From NCBI RefSeq assembly GCF_020447315.1, contig NZ_JAJADQ010000005.1:310001-374000 (forward strand): a stretch of DNA of 64,000 bases. The letters are read 5' to 3'. Numbering within the stretch: the stretch's first letter is position 1; each line of letters opens with the position of its first letter. Positions 27,871-36,157 of this stretch are shown here, piece by piece. The translations under genes were made by a program, and so were the position numbers. This stretch comes from Hymenobacter nitidus. Lineage in GTDB: Bacteria; Bacteroidota; Bacteroidia; Cytophagales; Hymenobacteraceae. The notes beneath the pieces are model-generated. The model made no database searches and was not told the DNA's origin. It worked only from the letters and a program-made list of their open reading frames with translations.

Positions 27871-29913
27871 ATGGAAACTTCTTCGCCGACTACTGCCGCT
27901 GAGTCCACGCTGCCCCTGGTGCAAAACGACCCCTGGCTGGCCCCCTACGAACCCATACTGCAGGCCCGCCAGCAGCGGCTGGAGCAGCGCCTGGCTGAAA
28001 TAACGGCGCAGTGTGGGTCCCTGCCCAAGTTTGCTACCGCCCACCAGCGCCTGGGCCTCAACTACGACGGACGCCGCCGCGGCTACTGGTTCCGGGAGTG
28101 GGCGCCGGCTGCCACCTACCTGTCGCTCACCGGCGACTTCAACGGCTGGAACCGGGGGGCAACGCCCCTGCAAAAAGGACCTGACGGCGTGTGGGAAGTG
28201 TTTCTGGCCGATAAGGACTATGCCGGCCGCCTCACCCACGGCAGCCGCTACAAAGTACACGTGGGGGCGGCCAATGGCGGCAAGGACCGGCTGCCGGCTA
28301 CCGTGCGCCGGGCCGTGCAGGACGAGCAAACCAAGGACTTTGCCGCCCAGGTGTGGCGCCCCGAAACGCCGTTTGCCTGGACTGACCAGAAATTCCGCAT
28401 CCAGAACTACGTGCGGGAGCCGTTCATTTATGAGGCCCACGTGGGCATGGCCACCGAGGAGCACCGTCTGGGTACCTACCTCGAATTTGCCGAGAAAGTG
28501 CTGCCCCGCGTGCAGGAGCTGGGCTACAACTGCATTCAGCTGATGGCCGTGATGGAGCACCCCTACTACGGCTCCTTTGGCTACCATGTCGCCAATTTCT
28601 TTGCCGCTTCGTCGCGCTTCGGCACCCCCGAGGACCTGAAGCACCTCGTGAATGAGGCCCACAACCGGGGTATTGCCGTGCTGCTCGACGTGGTGCATTC
28701 CCACGCCGTGAAAAACGAAGCCGAGGGCCTGGCCAACTTCGACGGCTCGGGCGGGCAGTATTTCCACGAAGGGGCCCGCGGCAACCACCCCGGCTGGGAC
28801 TCCAAGCTCTTCGACTACAGCAAGCCCGAGGTGCAGCAGTTTTTGCTGAGTAACCTGCGCTACTGGCTCGAGGAGTTTCACTTCGACGGCTTCCGCTTCG
28901 ACGGCGTGACCAGCATGCTCTACCACCACCACGGCGAGGGCGTGGCCTTTGGCAGCTACGACCAGTATTTCGGCCCCGACGTGGACGAGGATGCCGTGTT
29001 GTATCTGCAGCTGGCCACCATGCTCATCCACGAAATGAAGCGCGGGGCCCTGCTCATTGCCGAAGACATGAGCGGCATGCCTGGCCTGTGCCGGCCGATT
29101 GCCGAGGGCGGCATCGGCTTCGACTACCGCCTGGGCATGGGCATCCCGGACTACTGGATCAAGCTGCTCAAGCACAAGCGCGACGAAGACTGGAGCCTGG
29201 GCGAGCTGTGGTACACGCTGACCAACCGCCGTCTGGGCGAGAAAACCGTGGCCTACGCTGAAAGCCACGACCAGGCTTTGGTGGGCGACAAAACCCTCGC
29301 CCACTGGCTCATGGACGCGGCCGTGTACCACCACATGCACAAGGACGACCCCAGCGACATCGTGGCCCGGGGCCTGGCCCTGCACAAGATGATCCGGCTG
29401 CTGACCCTGGCCCTGGGCGGCGAGGCCTACCTCAACTTCATCGGCAACGAGTTCGGCCACCCCGAGTGGGTCGATTTCCCGCGTGAAGGCAACAGCTGGA
29501 GCTACCAGCATGCCCGCCGGCAATGGTCCCTGGCCGACAACCCCGACCTGAAGTACCAGTATTTCCAAGCGTTCGACCAGGCCATGGTGACGACGGCCCG
29601 GCAGCGGCGGGTGCTGTCGGCTGCCCCGGCTAAGGAGTTGAACCAGGACAACCACAACCAGGTGCTCATCTTCGAGCGGGCCGGCCTGATCTTTATCTTC
29701 AACTTCCACGTCACGGCCAGCATCTTCGACTACCGCTTCTTCGTGCCCCAGCCCGGCCGCTACCGCATCATCCTGACTTCCGACGCGGCCCAGTTCGGCG
29801 GCTTCCAGCGCGTGGACGACTCACTGGTATATGAGACGTTCCAGGAAGACGAGGTCAACAAGCTGAGCCTTTACGTGACGAACCGCACGGCCCTGGTGCT
29901 GGCCCGGGTGTAG
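27871..29913 (+). CDS. glgB: 1,4-alpha-glucan branching enzyme, eukaryote-like type
   Basis: 680 residues from the ATG at 27871; a longer frame from 27718 is unlikely. Makes alpha-1,6 branches in glycogen. An N-terminal CBM48-like domain (GYWFREWAPAATYLSLTGDFNGWN) is followed by the GH13 barrel: EAHVGMATEEHRLGTYLEF, NCIQLMAVMEHPYYGSFGYHV, nucleophile Asp in FDGFRFDGVTSM, acid/base Glu in LLIAEDMSGMPG and Asp in AYAESHDQALVGDKT. The C-terminal beta domain includes LIFIFNFHVTASIFDYR. The motifs are closer to the eukaryotic GBE1 group than to E. coli GlgB, as often in Bacteroidota. No other glg synthesis gene is adjacent. Confidence 0.93.
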   Translation: METSSPTTAAESTLPLVQNDPWLAPYEPILQARQQRLEQRLAEITAQCGSLPKFATAHQRLGLNYDGRRRGYWFREWAPAATYLSLTGDFNGWNRGATPLQKGPDGVWEVFLADKDYAGRLTHGSRYKVHVGAANGGKDRLPATVRRAVQDEQTKDFAAQVWRPETPFAWTDQKFRIQNYVREPFIYEAHVGMATEEHRLGTYLEFAEKVLPRVQELGYNCIQLMAVMEHPYYGSFGYHVANFFAASSRFGTPEDLKHLVNEAHNRGIAVLLDVVHSHAVKNEAEGLANFDGSGGQYFHEGARGNHPGWDSKLFDYSKPEVQQFLLSNLRYWLEEFHFDGFRFDGVTSMLYHHHGEGVAFGSYDQYFGPDVDEDAVLYLQLATMLIHEMKRGALLIAEDMSGMPGLCRPIAEGGIGFDYRLGMGIPDYWIKLLKHKRDEDWSLGELWYTLTNRRLGEKTVAYAESHDQALVGDKTLAHWLMDAAVYHHMHKDDPSDIVARGLALHKMIRLLTLALGGEAYLNFIGNEFGHPEWVDFPREGNSWSYQHARRQWSLADNPDLKYQYFQAFDQAMVTTARQRRVLSAAPAKELNQDNHNQVLIFERAGLIFIFNFHVTASIFDYRFFVPQPGRYRIILTSDAAQFGGFQRVDDSLVYETFQEDEVNKLSLYVTNRTALVLARV

Positions 29914-29977
29914 GCCAGCAACCCTGAAGAAAGTCTTGGCGCGGTGGCTTAAGGCTTCTGCCTGTCTCCCTAGCCAT

Positions 29978-30011
29978 AAAAAAAGTCCGTCGGTGCCGAC
30001 GGACTTTTTTT
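29978..30011. terminator. Bidirectional terminator between glgB and the DUF1905 gene
   Basis: AAAAAAAGTCCGTCGG and CCGACGGACTTTTTTT form a 16-bp perfect stem with a two-base loop. It lies between the convergent stops at 29913 and 30018, with T runs in both directions. Confidence 0.92.
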
Positions 30012-30017
30012 GGTTCT

Positions 30018-30491
30018 TTAGCTTAGCTTTTTGCCGGCGCTAATCAATTCTACCGATTCCTTGATGCGGCGCATGCGGGTTTCGGGCTTCTTGGCGCGCT
30101 CGATCCACTGCACGTACTCACGGCGGTAGGGGTAAGGCAGCTGGTCGAACTTGGGGCGGTAGCCCGACTGCGACAACGCCCGCTCCAGGTCCTGGGGCAG
30201 CTCGAAGGAAGCTTCCTCCGTGTCGAGCTGAATGACCACCTCGACCGGCAGGCCCCAGGTTTTGTCGATGGCCCGGCGAATTTGCTTGCCCACGGGCAGC
30301 ATGAACTCGTTGTCCTTGTTTTGCTCCAGCGTCAGGCGAAACGGAAAGCCGTCGATGGTGCCGCGCACGTGAAAGGGCGGCTTTTGCTGGAATACCTCAG
30401 TGGGGTTGAACGGCATCAGGACCTGAACGCCACCGTCGGTGCCATCCAGTTCGAGGGTAGCCTCAAAGCGTTGTTCGAAAGAATCGGACAT
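30018..30491 (-). CDS. DUF1905 / YdeI (OmpD-associated) family protein
   Basis: 157 residues. The N-terminal half is a DUF1905 beta-barrel-like domain (FEATLELDGTDGGVQVLMPFN ... PFHVRGTIDGFPFRLTL ... MLPVGKQIRRAIDKTWGLPVEVVIQLDTEE). The C-terminal half is the helical YdeI-type unit (DLERALSQSGYRPKFDQLPYPYRREYVQWIERAKKPETRMRRI). The domain pair is common in Bacteroidota; its function is not known. It starts 31 nt after the stop of the glycosyltransferase-like gene and is probably its operon partner. Confidence 0.85.
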   Translation of the reverse strand: MSDSFEQRFEATLELDGTDGGVQVLMPFNPTEVFQQKPPFHVRGTIDGFPFRLTLEQNKDNEFMLPVGKQIRRAIDKTWGLPVEVVIQLDTEEASFELPQDLERALSQSGYRPKFDQLPYPYRREYVQWIERAKKPETRMRRIKESVELISAGKKLS

Positions 30492-30522
30492 GAAAAAGGG
30501 AATACGGTAAATCGTGCCGGGC

Positions 30523-31536
30523 TTACGCGCGCGGCGTCACATGAGTCAGTGCCTGGTTGATGGCTGCCGTGTCGGCGGCGTCAATCACCCGAATACGGGC
30601 TGCGGGAAGAGAATAAAAGGAAACCAGGCGCTGGGCCAGCTCCTCCGTGTTGGCCAGAATCAAATCGGCCCGGCGCAAAGTTAAGCGTTCCAGCTCCAGA
30701 ATCCAGCCCCGGTCGGCGGGCGAGTCGCGGTCGGCAGCCAGCGACTGCACGTGCAGCACCAGCGGCCGGCCGGTCGTTTGCCGGATTTCCAGAGCCGCCA
30801 GCCACGACGGCCAGGCCGGGGCGTAAATCACGCCGAAAGGCTGGCTCACGGCCAGAGGCGTGGCAAACCGGGCGTACTGAATCACGCGGAAATTTAAATC
30901 GGCGCCGCCTTCCTCGGCTTCATCCAACGATTGCAGCGCCTGCACGAACGAGGCCTGTGCGGCGGCTTTTTCCGTGGCCGGCGTTGCCGCAACCGGCTGG
31001 CTGCTGCCCGTTACCGGCGACAAATTTGCGGAGACATTGAGCGTCAGGTCGTCGGCGGCCTCGTGGATGGCGGCGGCTTCGTCGGGGCCGATTTCCGCCG
31101 TGGCTTCGGCAAACTCATCCTCGTTCAGCAGGCCGTAGTCGGTAGCCGTCGCGGCTGCCTGCGGGGAGTAGCCGGGGGCTGAAACTGGTGTTGCGGCCTG
31201 GGGCGCGGCCACTGCGGGCGAAGTCTGAACGGTACCCAGCACCGCGCTGGGCGGCAGGCTGGCGCCGGCATAGGGGGCGGCCGGAGCCTGCCACGAGCCG
31301 GCCGAGGCGCCGGGGCGGGTAGTGGCCGCCGTAGCCAGCTGGGCGGCGCTGAGCAGGTTCAGGCGGATAATCTGGTCGGCGGAAGTGAGCGTGGCCGAGT
31401 CGGGCAGACGGGGTACGATAACGGATACGGGCAGGTGCTCGGCCAGCTGGCGCGACAGAGCCAGGGCTGCTGGTTCCGGCGCCAGTGCCGCTTCATCCCA
31501 GCCCAGCAATAACACGTTGAGAGGATGGTGTTCCAT
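30523..31536 (-). CDS. Glycosyltransferase-like half protein (GT4 N-terminal domain only)
   Basis: 337 residues. The start (PLNVLLLGWDEAALAPEPAALAL) resembles the first strand and loop of GT4/GT5 enzymes, where GWEFPP.xxGG is usual, but the Gly-rich acceptor loop is lost. Residues about 70-200 are an Ala/Pro/Thr/Glu-rich, probably disordered insert. The remainder (VIYAPAWPSWLAALEIRQTTGRPLVLHVQSLAADR ... LTLRRADLILANTEELAQRLVSFYSLPAARIRVID) follows the end of a GT4 N-terminal domain. It then stops, without the C-terminal nucleotide-sugar-binding domain. No remnant of that domain lies in the 31-nt gap before the next gene. Probably non-enzymatic. Confidence 0.6.
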   Translation of the reverse strand: MEHHPLNVLLLGWDEAALAPEPAALALSRQLAEHLPVSVIVPRLPDSATLTSADQIIRLNLLSAAQLATAATTRPGASAGSWQAPAAPYAGASLPPSAVLGTVQTSPAVAAPQAATPVSAPGYSPQAAATATDYGLLNEDEFAEATAEIGPDEAAAIHEAADDLTLNVSANLSPVTGSSQPVAATPATEKAAAQASFVQALQSLDEAEEGGADLNFRVIQYARFATPLAVSQPFGVIYAPAWPSWLAALEIRQTTGRPLVLHVQSLAADRDSPADRGWILELERLTLRRADLILANTEELAQRLVSFYSLPAARIRVIDAADTAAINQALTHVTPRA

Positions 31537-31728
31537 AGGAATCAGGCGGTGACGCCGAAAAGAGAAGCGAAAGAAAAAGGGCCTCTGAGCCCTCTAATAC
31601 GGTTTCAGCCGTTTGAAAGCTAATGTTAGGCAAAATTCGCGGGAATCGTTTTTACCTTGCAGACTTATATTGTTGTGCTTCCGGCCCGGCCGGAATTTTT
31701 TTGCCTACTTCTTCCAGACTACACACCG

Positions 31729-34158
31729 ATGGCCGATTCGATTCAGGAAAATAACTACATGGTCAATGACCTGGCCGCCAAGGGGAAGCAGGAGTTCTTT
31801 CCCGGTCAGGTGCTGTCGTGCGCGCAGCAGGGCCACGATTTCCTGTTTACCTGCGACAATGGCGTGCAACTTAGCGTGCAGGTCATTACCGACAAAGTGC
31901 TGCGCTTCCGCTTTGCCACCGAAGTGGGCTTTGCTGCCGACTTCAGCTACGCCGTGCCCGCCGACCAGCCCCGGCCCGAAATCGAGTTTCTGGAGTTCCG
32001 GGAGAAGCCCGACCACTACCGCATCACCACCGAGCGCCTGATCTGCACCATCAGCAAACAAAACGCCAGCTCCCGCATTCTGGACCGCTCGGGCACGCTT
32101 TTGTCGGCCGACGAGAAAGGCTTCCACTGGGAGTACGACTACGAAACCGGCAACGACATCGTCAAGATGAGCAAGCAGGTGCAGAGCGGCGTGCACTACT
32201 ACGGCCTGGGCGACAAGCCCGACAACATGAACCTGCGCGGCAAGCGCTTCACCAACTGGGGCACCGACACCTACGGCTACACCAAGGGAAGTGACCCGCT
32301 TTACAAGAACATTCCGTTCTATCTGGAGCTGCAGCAGAAAATTGCCCACGGCATCTTCTTCGATAACACCTTTAAGGCCTCGTTCGACTTTGCCGCCGAG
32401 CGGGCCGACGTGACCAGCTTCTGGGCCATGGGCGGCGAGATGAACTACTACTTCATCTACGGCCCCACGCTCACCGAAGTCACCCAGGAATACACCCGCC
32501 TGACCTGCCCGCCCGAACTGCCCCCGCTGTGGGCCCTGGGCTACCACCAGTGCAAGTGGAGCTACTTCCCGGAAAGCAACTTCCGCGGCATCGCCAAGGG
32601 CTTCCGCGACCGGAAAATCCCCTGCGACGCGCTGTATCTGGACATCGACTACATGGACGGCTACCGGTGCTTTACCTGGAGCCCCACCCACTTTCCTGAC
32701 CCCAAGAAGATGGTGCAGGAGCTGGCTGAGGATGGCTTCAAAACCATCGTCATTATCGACCCGGGCATCAAGATTGACCCCAACTACAGCGTTTATAAGG
32801 AGGGCCTCGAAAACGACTACTTCTGCCGCCGCGCCGACGGGCCATTGATGAAGGGCTCGGTGTGGCCCGGCCTGTGCAACTTTCCCGACTACACCCGCCC
32901 CGACGTGCGCGAGTGGTGGGCCGGCCTGTTCAAGGGCCTGATTCAGGAAGATGGCGTGCGGGGCGTGTGGAACGATATGAACGAGCCGGCCGTGTTTGAG
33001 AAGGGCACCTTCCCCGACGACGTGCGCTTTAATTACGACGGGCACTCAGCTTCCCACAAAAAAGCCCACAACATCTACGGCATGCAGATGGCCCGGGCTA
33101 CGGCGGCGGGCGTCAAGCAATTCAGCTACCCCAACCGGCCCTTCACTATCACCCGCAGCACCTACGCCGGCGGGCAGCGCTACTCTTCGGCCTGGACCGG
33201 CGACAACATCGCCAGCTGGGAGCACCTGTGGCTGGCCAACATCCAGTGCCAGCGCCTGAGCATCTCGGGCTTCAGCTTCGTAGGCTCCGACGTGGGCGGC
33301 TTCATCGACACACCGGACGGCGAGCTGTATGTGCGCTGGGTGGCGCTGGCGGCCTTCCACCCGTTCTTTCGCACCCATTCCAGCGGTGACCACGGCGACC
33401 AGGAGCCCTGGAGCTTCGGCGAGCAGTATTTGGATCTGGCCCGCGGCTTTATCGAGCTGCGCTACCGCCTGCTGCCCTACATGTACACCACGTTCTGGCA
33501 GTACGTGCAGCAGGGTACGCCCGTGCTGCGGCCCCTCACGTTCCTGGACCAGAACGACACGGAAACCTACCTGCGCATGGCCGAGTTCAGCCTCGGCGAC
33601 CACCTGCTGGTGTGCCCCATCACCCAGGCCGGCGCCGATGGTCGCTGGATGTATCTGCCCCGCGGCGACTGGTTCTACTACTGGACCGACGAAGCCAAAG
33701 AGGGCGGCGCCGAAGTGTGGGCCAGCGCCCCCCTCGACCGGATTCCGTTGTTCGTAAAGGCCGGCGCGGTTATTCCAATGTACCCTTTGATGCAGTACGT
33801 GGGCGAGAAAAAGGTGGAAGAGCTAATCCTGCACGTGTATTATAAGAACGGCTCGGAGACCAGCGTGGTTTACGACGACGGCGGCGAAGGCTACGGCTAC
33901 CAGCAGGGCCAGAGCACCACGCGCCGCTTCACCGTAACGGGCACGCCTGGCAGCCTGACCATCGTGCAGACTATCGAAGGCGACTATCAGCCCAGCTTCG
34001 CTACCTACCGGCTGGTGTTCCACGGGTTAGGCTTTGCGGCCAGCCAGGCCACGGTGAACGGCGAAGCCAGCCCACTGACCGAGGCCACCTCGGACCTGGG
34101 CCTCGCACTGAAAGAAGTGGTGGTGAGCAGCTCATTCACGGAAATTACCGTGGGGTAA
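31729..34158 (+). CDS. Intracellular glycoside hydrolase family 31 alpha-glucosidase
   Basis: 809 residues from the ATG at 31729 (MADSIQENNYMVND). No signal peptide, so probably cytosolic. The N-terminal galactose-mutarotase-like sandwich is followed by the barrel: GYHQCKWSYFPESNFRGIAKGF, CDALYLDIDYMDGYRCFTW, nucleophile Asp in GVWNDMNEPAVFEKG, acid/base Asp in WTGDNIASWEHLW, and FVGSDVGGFIDTP. The C-terminus has the usual beta domains (YDDGGEGYGYQQGQ). It would release glucose from imported malto-oligosaccharides, complementing the secreted GH31 and GH13 enzymes. TACCTTGC (31653-31660) is a possible -7 box. Confidence 0.93.
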   Translation: MADSIQENNYMVNDLAAKGKQEFFPGQVLSCAQQGHDFLFTCDNGVQLSVQVITDKVLRFRFATEVGFAADFSYAVPADQPRPEIEFLEFREKPDHYRITTERLICTISKQNASSRILDRSGTLLSADEKGFHWEYDYETGNDIVKMSKQVQSGVHYYGLGDKPDNMNLRGKRFTNWGTDTYGYTKGSDPLYKNIPFYLELQQKIAHGIFFDNTFKASFDFAAERADVTSFWAMGGEMNYYFIYGPTLTEVTQEYTRLTCPPELPPLWALGYHQCKWSYFPESNFRGIAKGFRDRKIPCDALYLDIDYMDGYRCFTWSPTHFPDPKKMVQELAEDGFKTIVIIDPGIKIDPNYSVYKEGLENDYFCRRADGPLMKGSVWPGLCNFPDYTRPDVREWWAGLFKGLIQEDGVRGVWNDMNEPAVFEKGTFPDDVRFNYDGHSASHKKAHNIYGMQMARATAAGVKQFSYPNRPFTITRSTYAGGQRYSSAWTGDNIASWEHLWLANIQCQRLSISGFSFVGSDVGGFIDTPDGELYVRWVALAAFHPFFRTHSSGDHGDQEPWSFGEQYLDLARGFIELRYRLLPYMYTTFWQYVQQGTPVLRPLTFLDQNDTETYLRMAEFSLGDHLLVCPITQAGADGRWMYLPRGDWFYYWTDEAKEGGAEVWASAPLDRIPLFVKAGAVIPMYPLMQYVGEKKVEELILHVYYKNGSETSVVYDDGGEGYGYQQGQSTTRRFTVTGTPGSLTIVQTIEGDYQPSFATYRLVFHGLGFAASQATVNGEASPLTEATSDLGLALKEVVVSSSFTEITVG

Positions 34159-34199
34159 CTGGCCGCTGCCAAGTAAGATATTTTGCATTATTTCTTTTG

Positions 34200-34236
34200 A
34201 AGCCCCGCTGGCCTGTTTGTGGCAGCGGGGTTTTTT
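34200..34236 (+). terminator. Terminator after the intracellular GH31 gene
   Basis: CCCCGCTG (34203-34210) and CAGCGGGG (34223-34230) form a stem followed by six T residues. It lies about 42 nt after the stop. Confidence 0.85.
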
Positions 34237-34310
34237 GTGCCCGGTGCCTACTGGTCCAGAACATGCCGCAGCTACCGACTAACGGCGGGGTTATCCTGCC
34301 AAAAGGCAGA

Positions 34311-34362
34311 TTGGTGTAATAAATTATAAGCTGGCGAGGGCAGGGGCTACGTTTGTATCATC
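34311..34362 (+). promoter_or_regulatory. Upstream control region of the beta-prism lipoprotein gene
   Basis: TTGGTGTAATA (34311-34321), 29 nt, then GTTTGTATCATC (34351-34362). Inside it TACGTTTG (34348-34355) matches a -7 box; the leader to the ATG at 34472 would be about 110 nt. The same two blocks at the same spacing recur at 35836-35887, where no gene follows. Confidence 0.5.
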
Positions 34363-34471
34363 CAACAGCAACTATTGCCACCCAGCGGGCTACAGCTCAC
34401 GACTCCGTGCTAGTGTACCGTCTAGCAACATATTTTCATTTTTCTACACACCTTCTTATTACCATCACTTT

Positions 34472-35503
34472 ATGAAATTTCCAGTACGTTTCAAGCTGTC
34501 AGCCTTGGTCTTGGGTGCCGGCGTTATGGCTTTGTCGAGCTGCAGCAAAGAAGAACTGCATGATATGAAGCCGGGCAAAGGCAGCCCAAAAAATGAAGTT
34601 GATACGTCTATTGCCGAGGCCCGGGCTGCGTGGGGTAAGTTTGTGAGTGATGTGCGGGCCGGCGTTCAGGTCGACCCCGAGGGCCAGTACGTGAAGGATG
34701 GTACCATCGTCCCCAGCGACGGGGTAAGTGCCCGTTTGCAGCGTCCCAAGTTCGACATGCAGCGCCGCGACATGAAGACCTTTGCCGCCATGCCTTTCGG
34801 CTCCGGCAATGAGCAACAGTACGTACAGCCCATCGATCTGGAAGAACCCGGCGACGGGGGCGGGGGCTATGGTGGTGGTGGTGGCGGCTCTACTCCGTAC
34901 CAGGGCTTTATCAGCAGCGAAAACGTAGCCGCCTACTCGGGCGCCGACAACCCCGCCGGCCACATCTACGACCTGAAAATTACCAAAGGCGGTGACGGTC
35001 CGTTGGATGGCTACACCAAAATTGATGTCGACCTCAACCGCGGTGCCGGGGGCCAGTACATCTACCTCACCTTCACCCGCAACCCCAGCAAAGTGCAGAA
35101 AGGCTCGGAGTGGGACCCCTACTGCATGAATGGCAGCTTCAGCGTCTGCAACGGCCGGGAAGTAGTAGGGCCGGTACGGGGCATCTGGTCGCAGGCCTAC
35201 AACAGTGGCGGCGCCTTTCACGCCTGGCCCGGCTTCACCTTCCCCACCTGGGCCCCCAATGGCGTAGGCGGCTGGAAGCAGCCCGACCTGAACGACGGCG
35301 CCGGTGGCGACTATATCTACGGTTATCAGTCGAAAGATGCCCGGGATGGTAATCCAATTGAAGTTGGAGTGCTATACGGTTCGAGCAGCAGTGTAGCGCC
35401 GCCCGCCGGCTGGGTGAAAGTAGATGGTTCCAACGGCCAGGGCGTTGATTTGAACAAAGGCGCCGGTGGCGACTACGTGTACTTCTGCTACAAGCGCCGC
35501 TAA
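34472..35503 (+). CDS. Lipoprotein with a probable MABP-like beta-prism domain
   Basis: 343 residues. Lipoprotein signal ending VMALSSC. A charged N-terminal part (about 25-125) leads to an acidic and Gly-rich linker (EEPGDGGGGYGGGGGGS). Residues about 145-343 hold three related units, each ending in the same block: DLNRGAGGQYIYLTFTR, DLNDGAGGDYIYGYQSK and DLNKGAGGDYVYFCYKR, each preceded by a G-Y/W-x-K strand. This threefold pattern and the GAGGxYIYLCYKR-type signature match the MABP/MVB12-associated beta-prism known from eukaryotic trafficking proteins and some bacterial pore-forming (MACPF) proteins. No MACPF part is present here. Possibly lipid- or glycan-binding at the cell surface; function is inferred only from fold. 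Confidence 0.75.
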   Translation: MKFPVRFKLSALVLGAGVMALSSCSKEELHDMKPGKGSPKNEVDTSIAEARAAWGKFVSDVRAGVQVDPEGQYVKDGTIVPSDGVSARLQRPKFDMQRRDMKTFAAMPFGSGNEQQYVQPIDLEEPGDGGGGYGGGGGGSTPYQGFISSENVAAYSGADNPAGHIYDLKITKGGDGPLDGYTKIDVDLNRGAGGQYIYLTFTRNPSKVQKGSEWDPYCMNGSFSVCNGREVVGPVRGIWSQAYNSGGAFHAWPGFTFPTWAPNGVGGWKQPDLNDGAGGDYIYGYQSKDARDGNPIEVGVLYGSSSSVAPPAGWVKVDGSNGQGVDLNKGAGGDYVYFCYKRR

Positions 35504-35576
35504 TAGTTACCTATTGTATTCTTATTTAATCATTGTTACAGGTTGATAGTTATTTTATTGCATTAGTTATTCTATA

Positions 35577-35612
35577 AAAAGGCCAGCCAGGCGTAAGCAG
35601 GGCTGGCCTTTT
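35577..35612 (+). terminator. Terminator after the beta-prism lipoprotein gene
   Basis: AAAAGGCCAGCC (35577-35588) and GGCTGGCCTTTT (35601-35612) form a 12-bp stem with flanking A and T runs, 73 nt after the stop. Confidence 0.85.
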
Positions 35613-36157
35613 GGGCGCTTAGGATATTAAGGCCCGGCAATGAATAGGCCTGGAAGCAGACAACCGGACCACGTGTAGCCTGTTACTCCCGAGTTAAGCT
35701 TGGCAGGATTGTCGTAAGTGTAAAAAGCTGAATACACCTGACTAGACACGCTTTTTGTTGGCCGCAGAGCAAGTTTAACGTTCTGATAACTACTAGGTAG
35801 GCCTCAATGGGGAGTTGGTCCCGCGCAAGGCGGAGTTGGTGTAATATATTTCGAACCGGCTACTGATAGTAGTATGTTTACATCATCAGAACGGCAGCAA
35901 AGAAGAACATAGTGATTAACAGAAGTAGTAATTAGGCAACAAGAAATTATTGAGTGTTACAAAATTATTGCGTGTGGGTCTTTATCATATCAAGAAAAAA
36001 AGGGGATAGAACTATTGTTATTTATTTTAATCATTATTTTATTCTAGTATAATTTATTTATCAGTATTTTTATTTATAAAAAAATAACCCGTGCCTTCAT
36101 TGGTCGGGTTATTTTTTTGGCCGGTGAGTAGCCGCGGCATGCAATAGGACTATCGGC
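35613..36157. other. Gene-free AT-rich stretch with an orphan control region
   Basis: About 545 bases without a credible reading frame. It holds TTGGTGTAATA (35836-35846), 29 nt, and GTTTACATCATC (35876-35887), a copy of the region upstream of the beta-prism lipoprotein gene. About 190 bp of very AT-rich DNA follow, up to a strong terminator (36078-36118). It could encode a non-coding transcript or be the remains of a duplicated gene; nothing in it is long enough to call a protein. Confidence 0.5.
36078..36118. terminator. Bidirectional terminator before the lipase gene end
   Basis: AAAAAAATAACCCG (36078-36091) and CGGGTTATTTTTTT (36105-36118) form a 14-bp stem. It can end rightward transcription from the AT-rich stretch and leftward transcription of the lipase gene, which stops at 36158. 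Confidence 0.85.

Noticed and set aside
30492..30522. A frameshift that would explain the short glycosyltransferase
   Set aside because: The 31-nt gap before the next gene holds no trace of a C-terminal GT domain in any frame.
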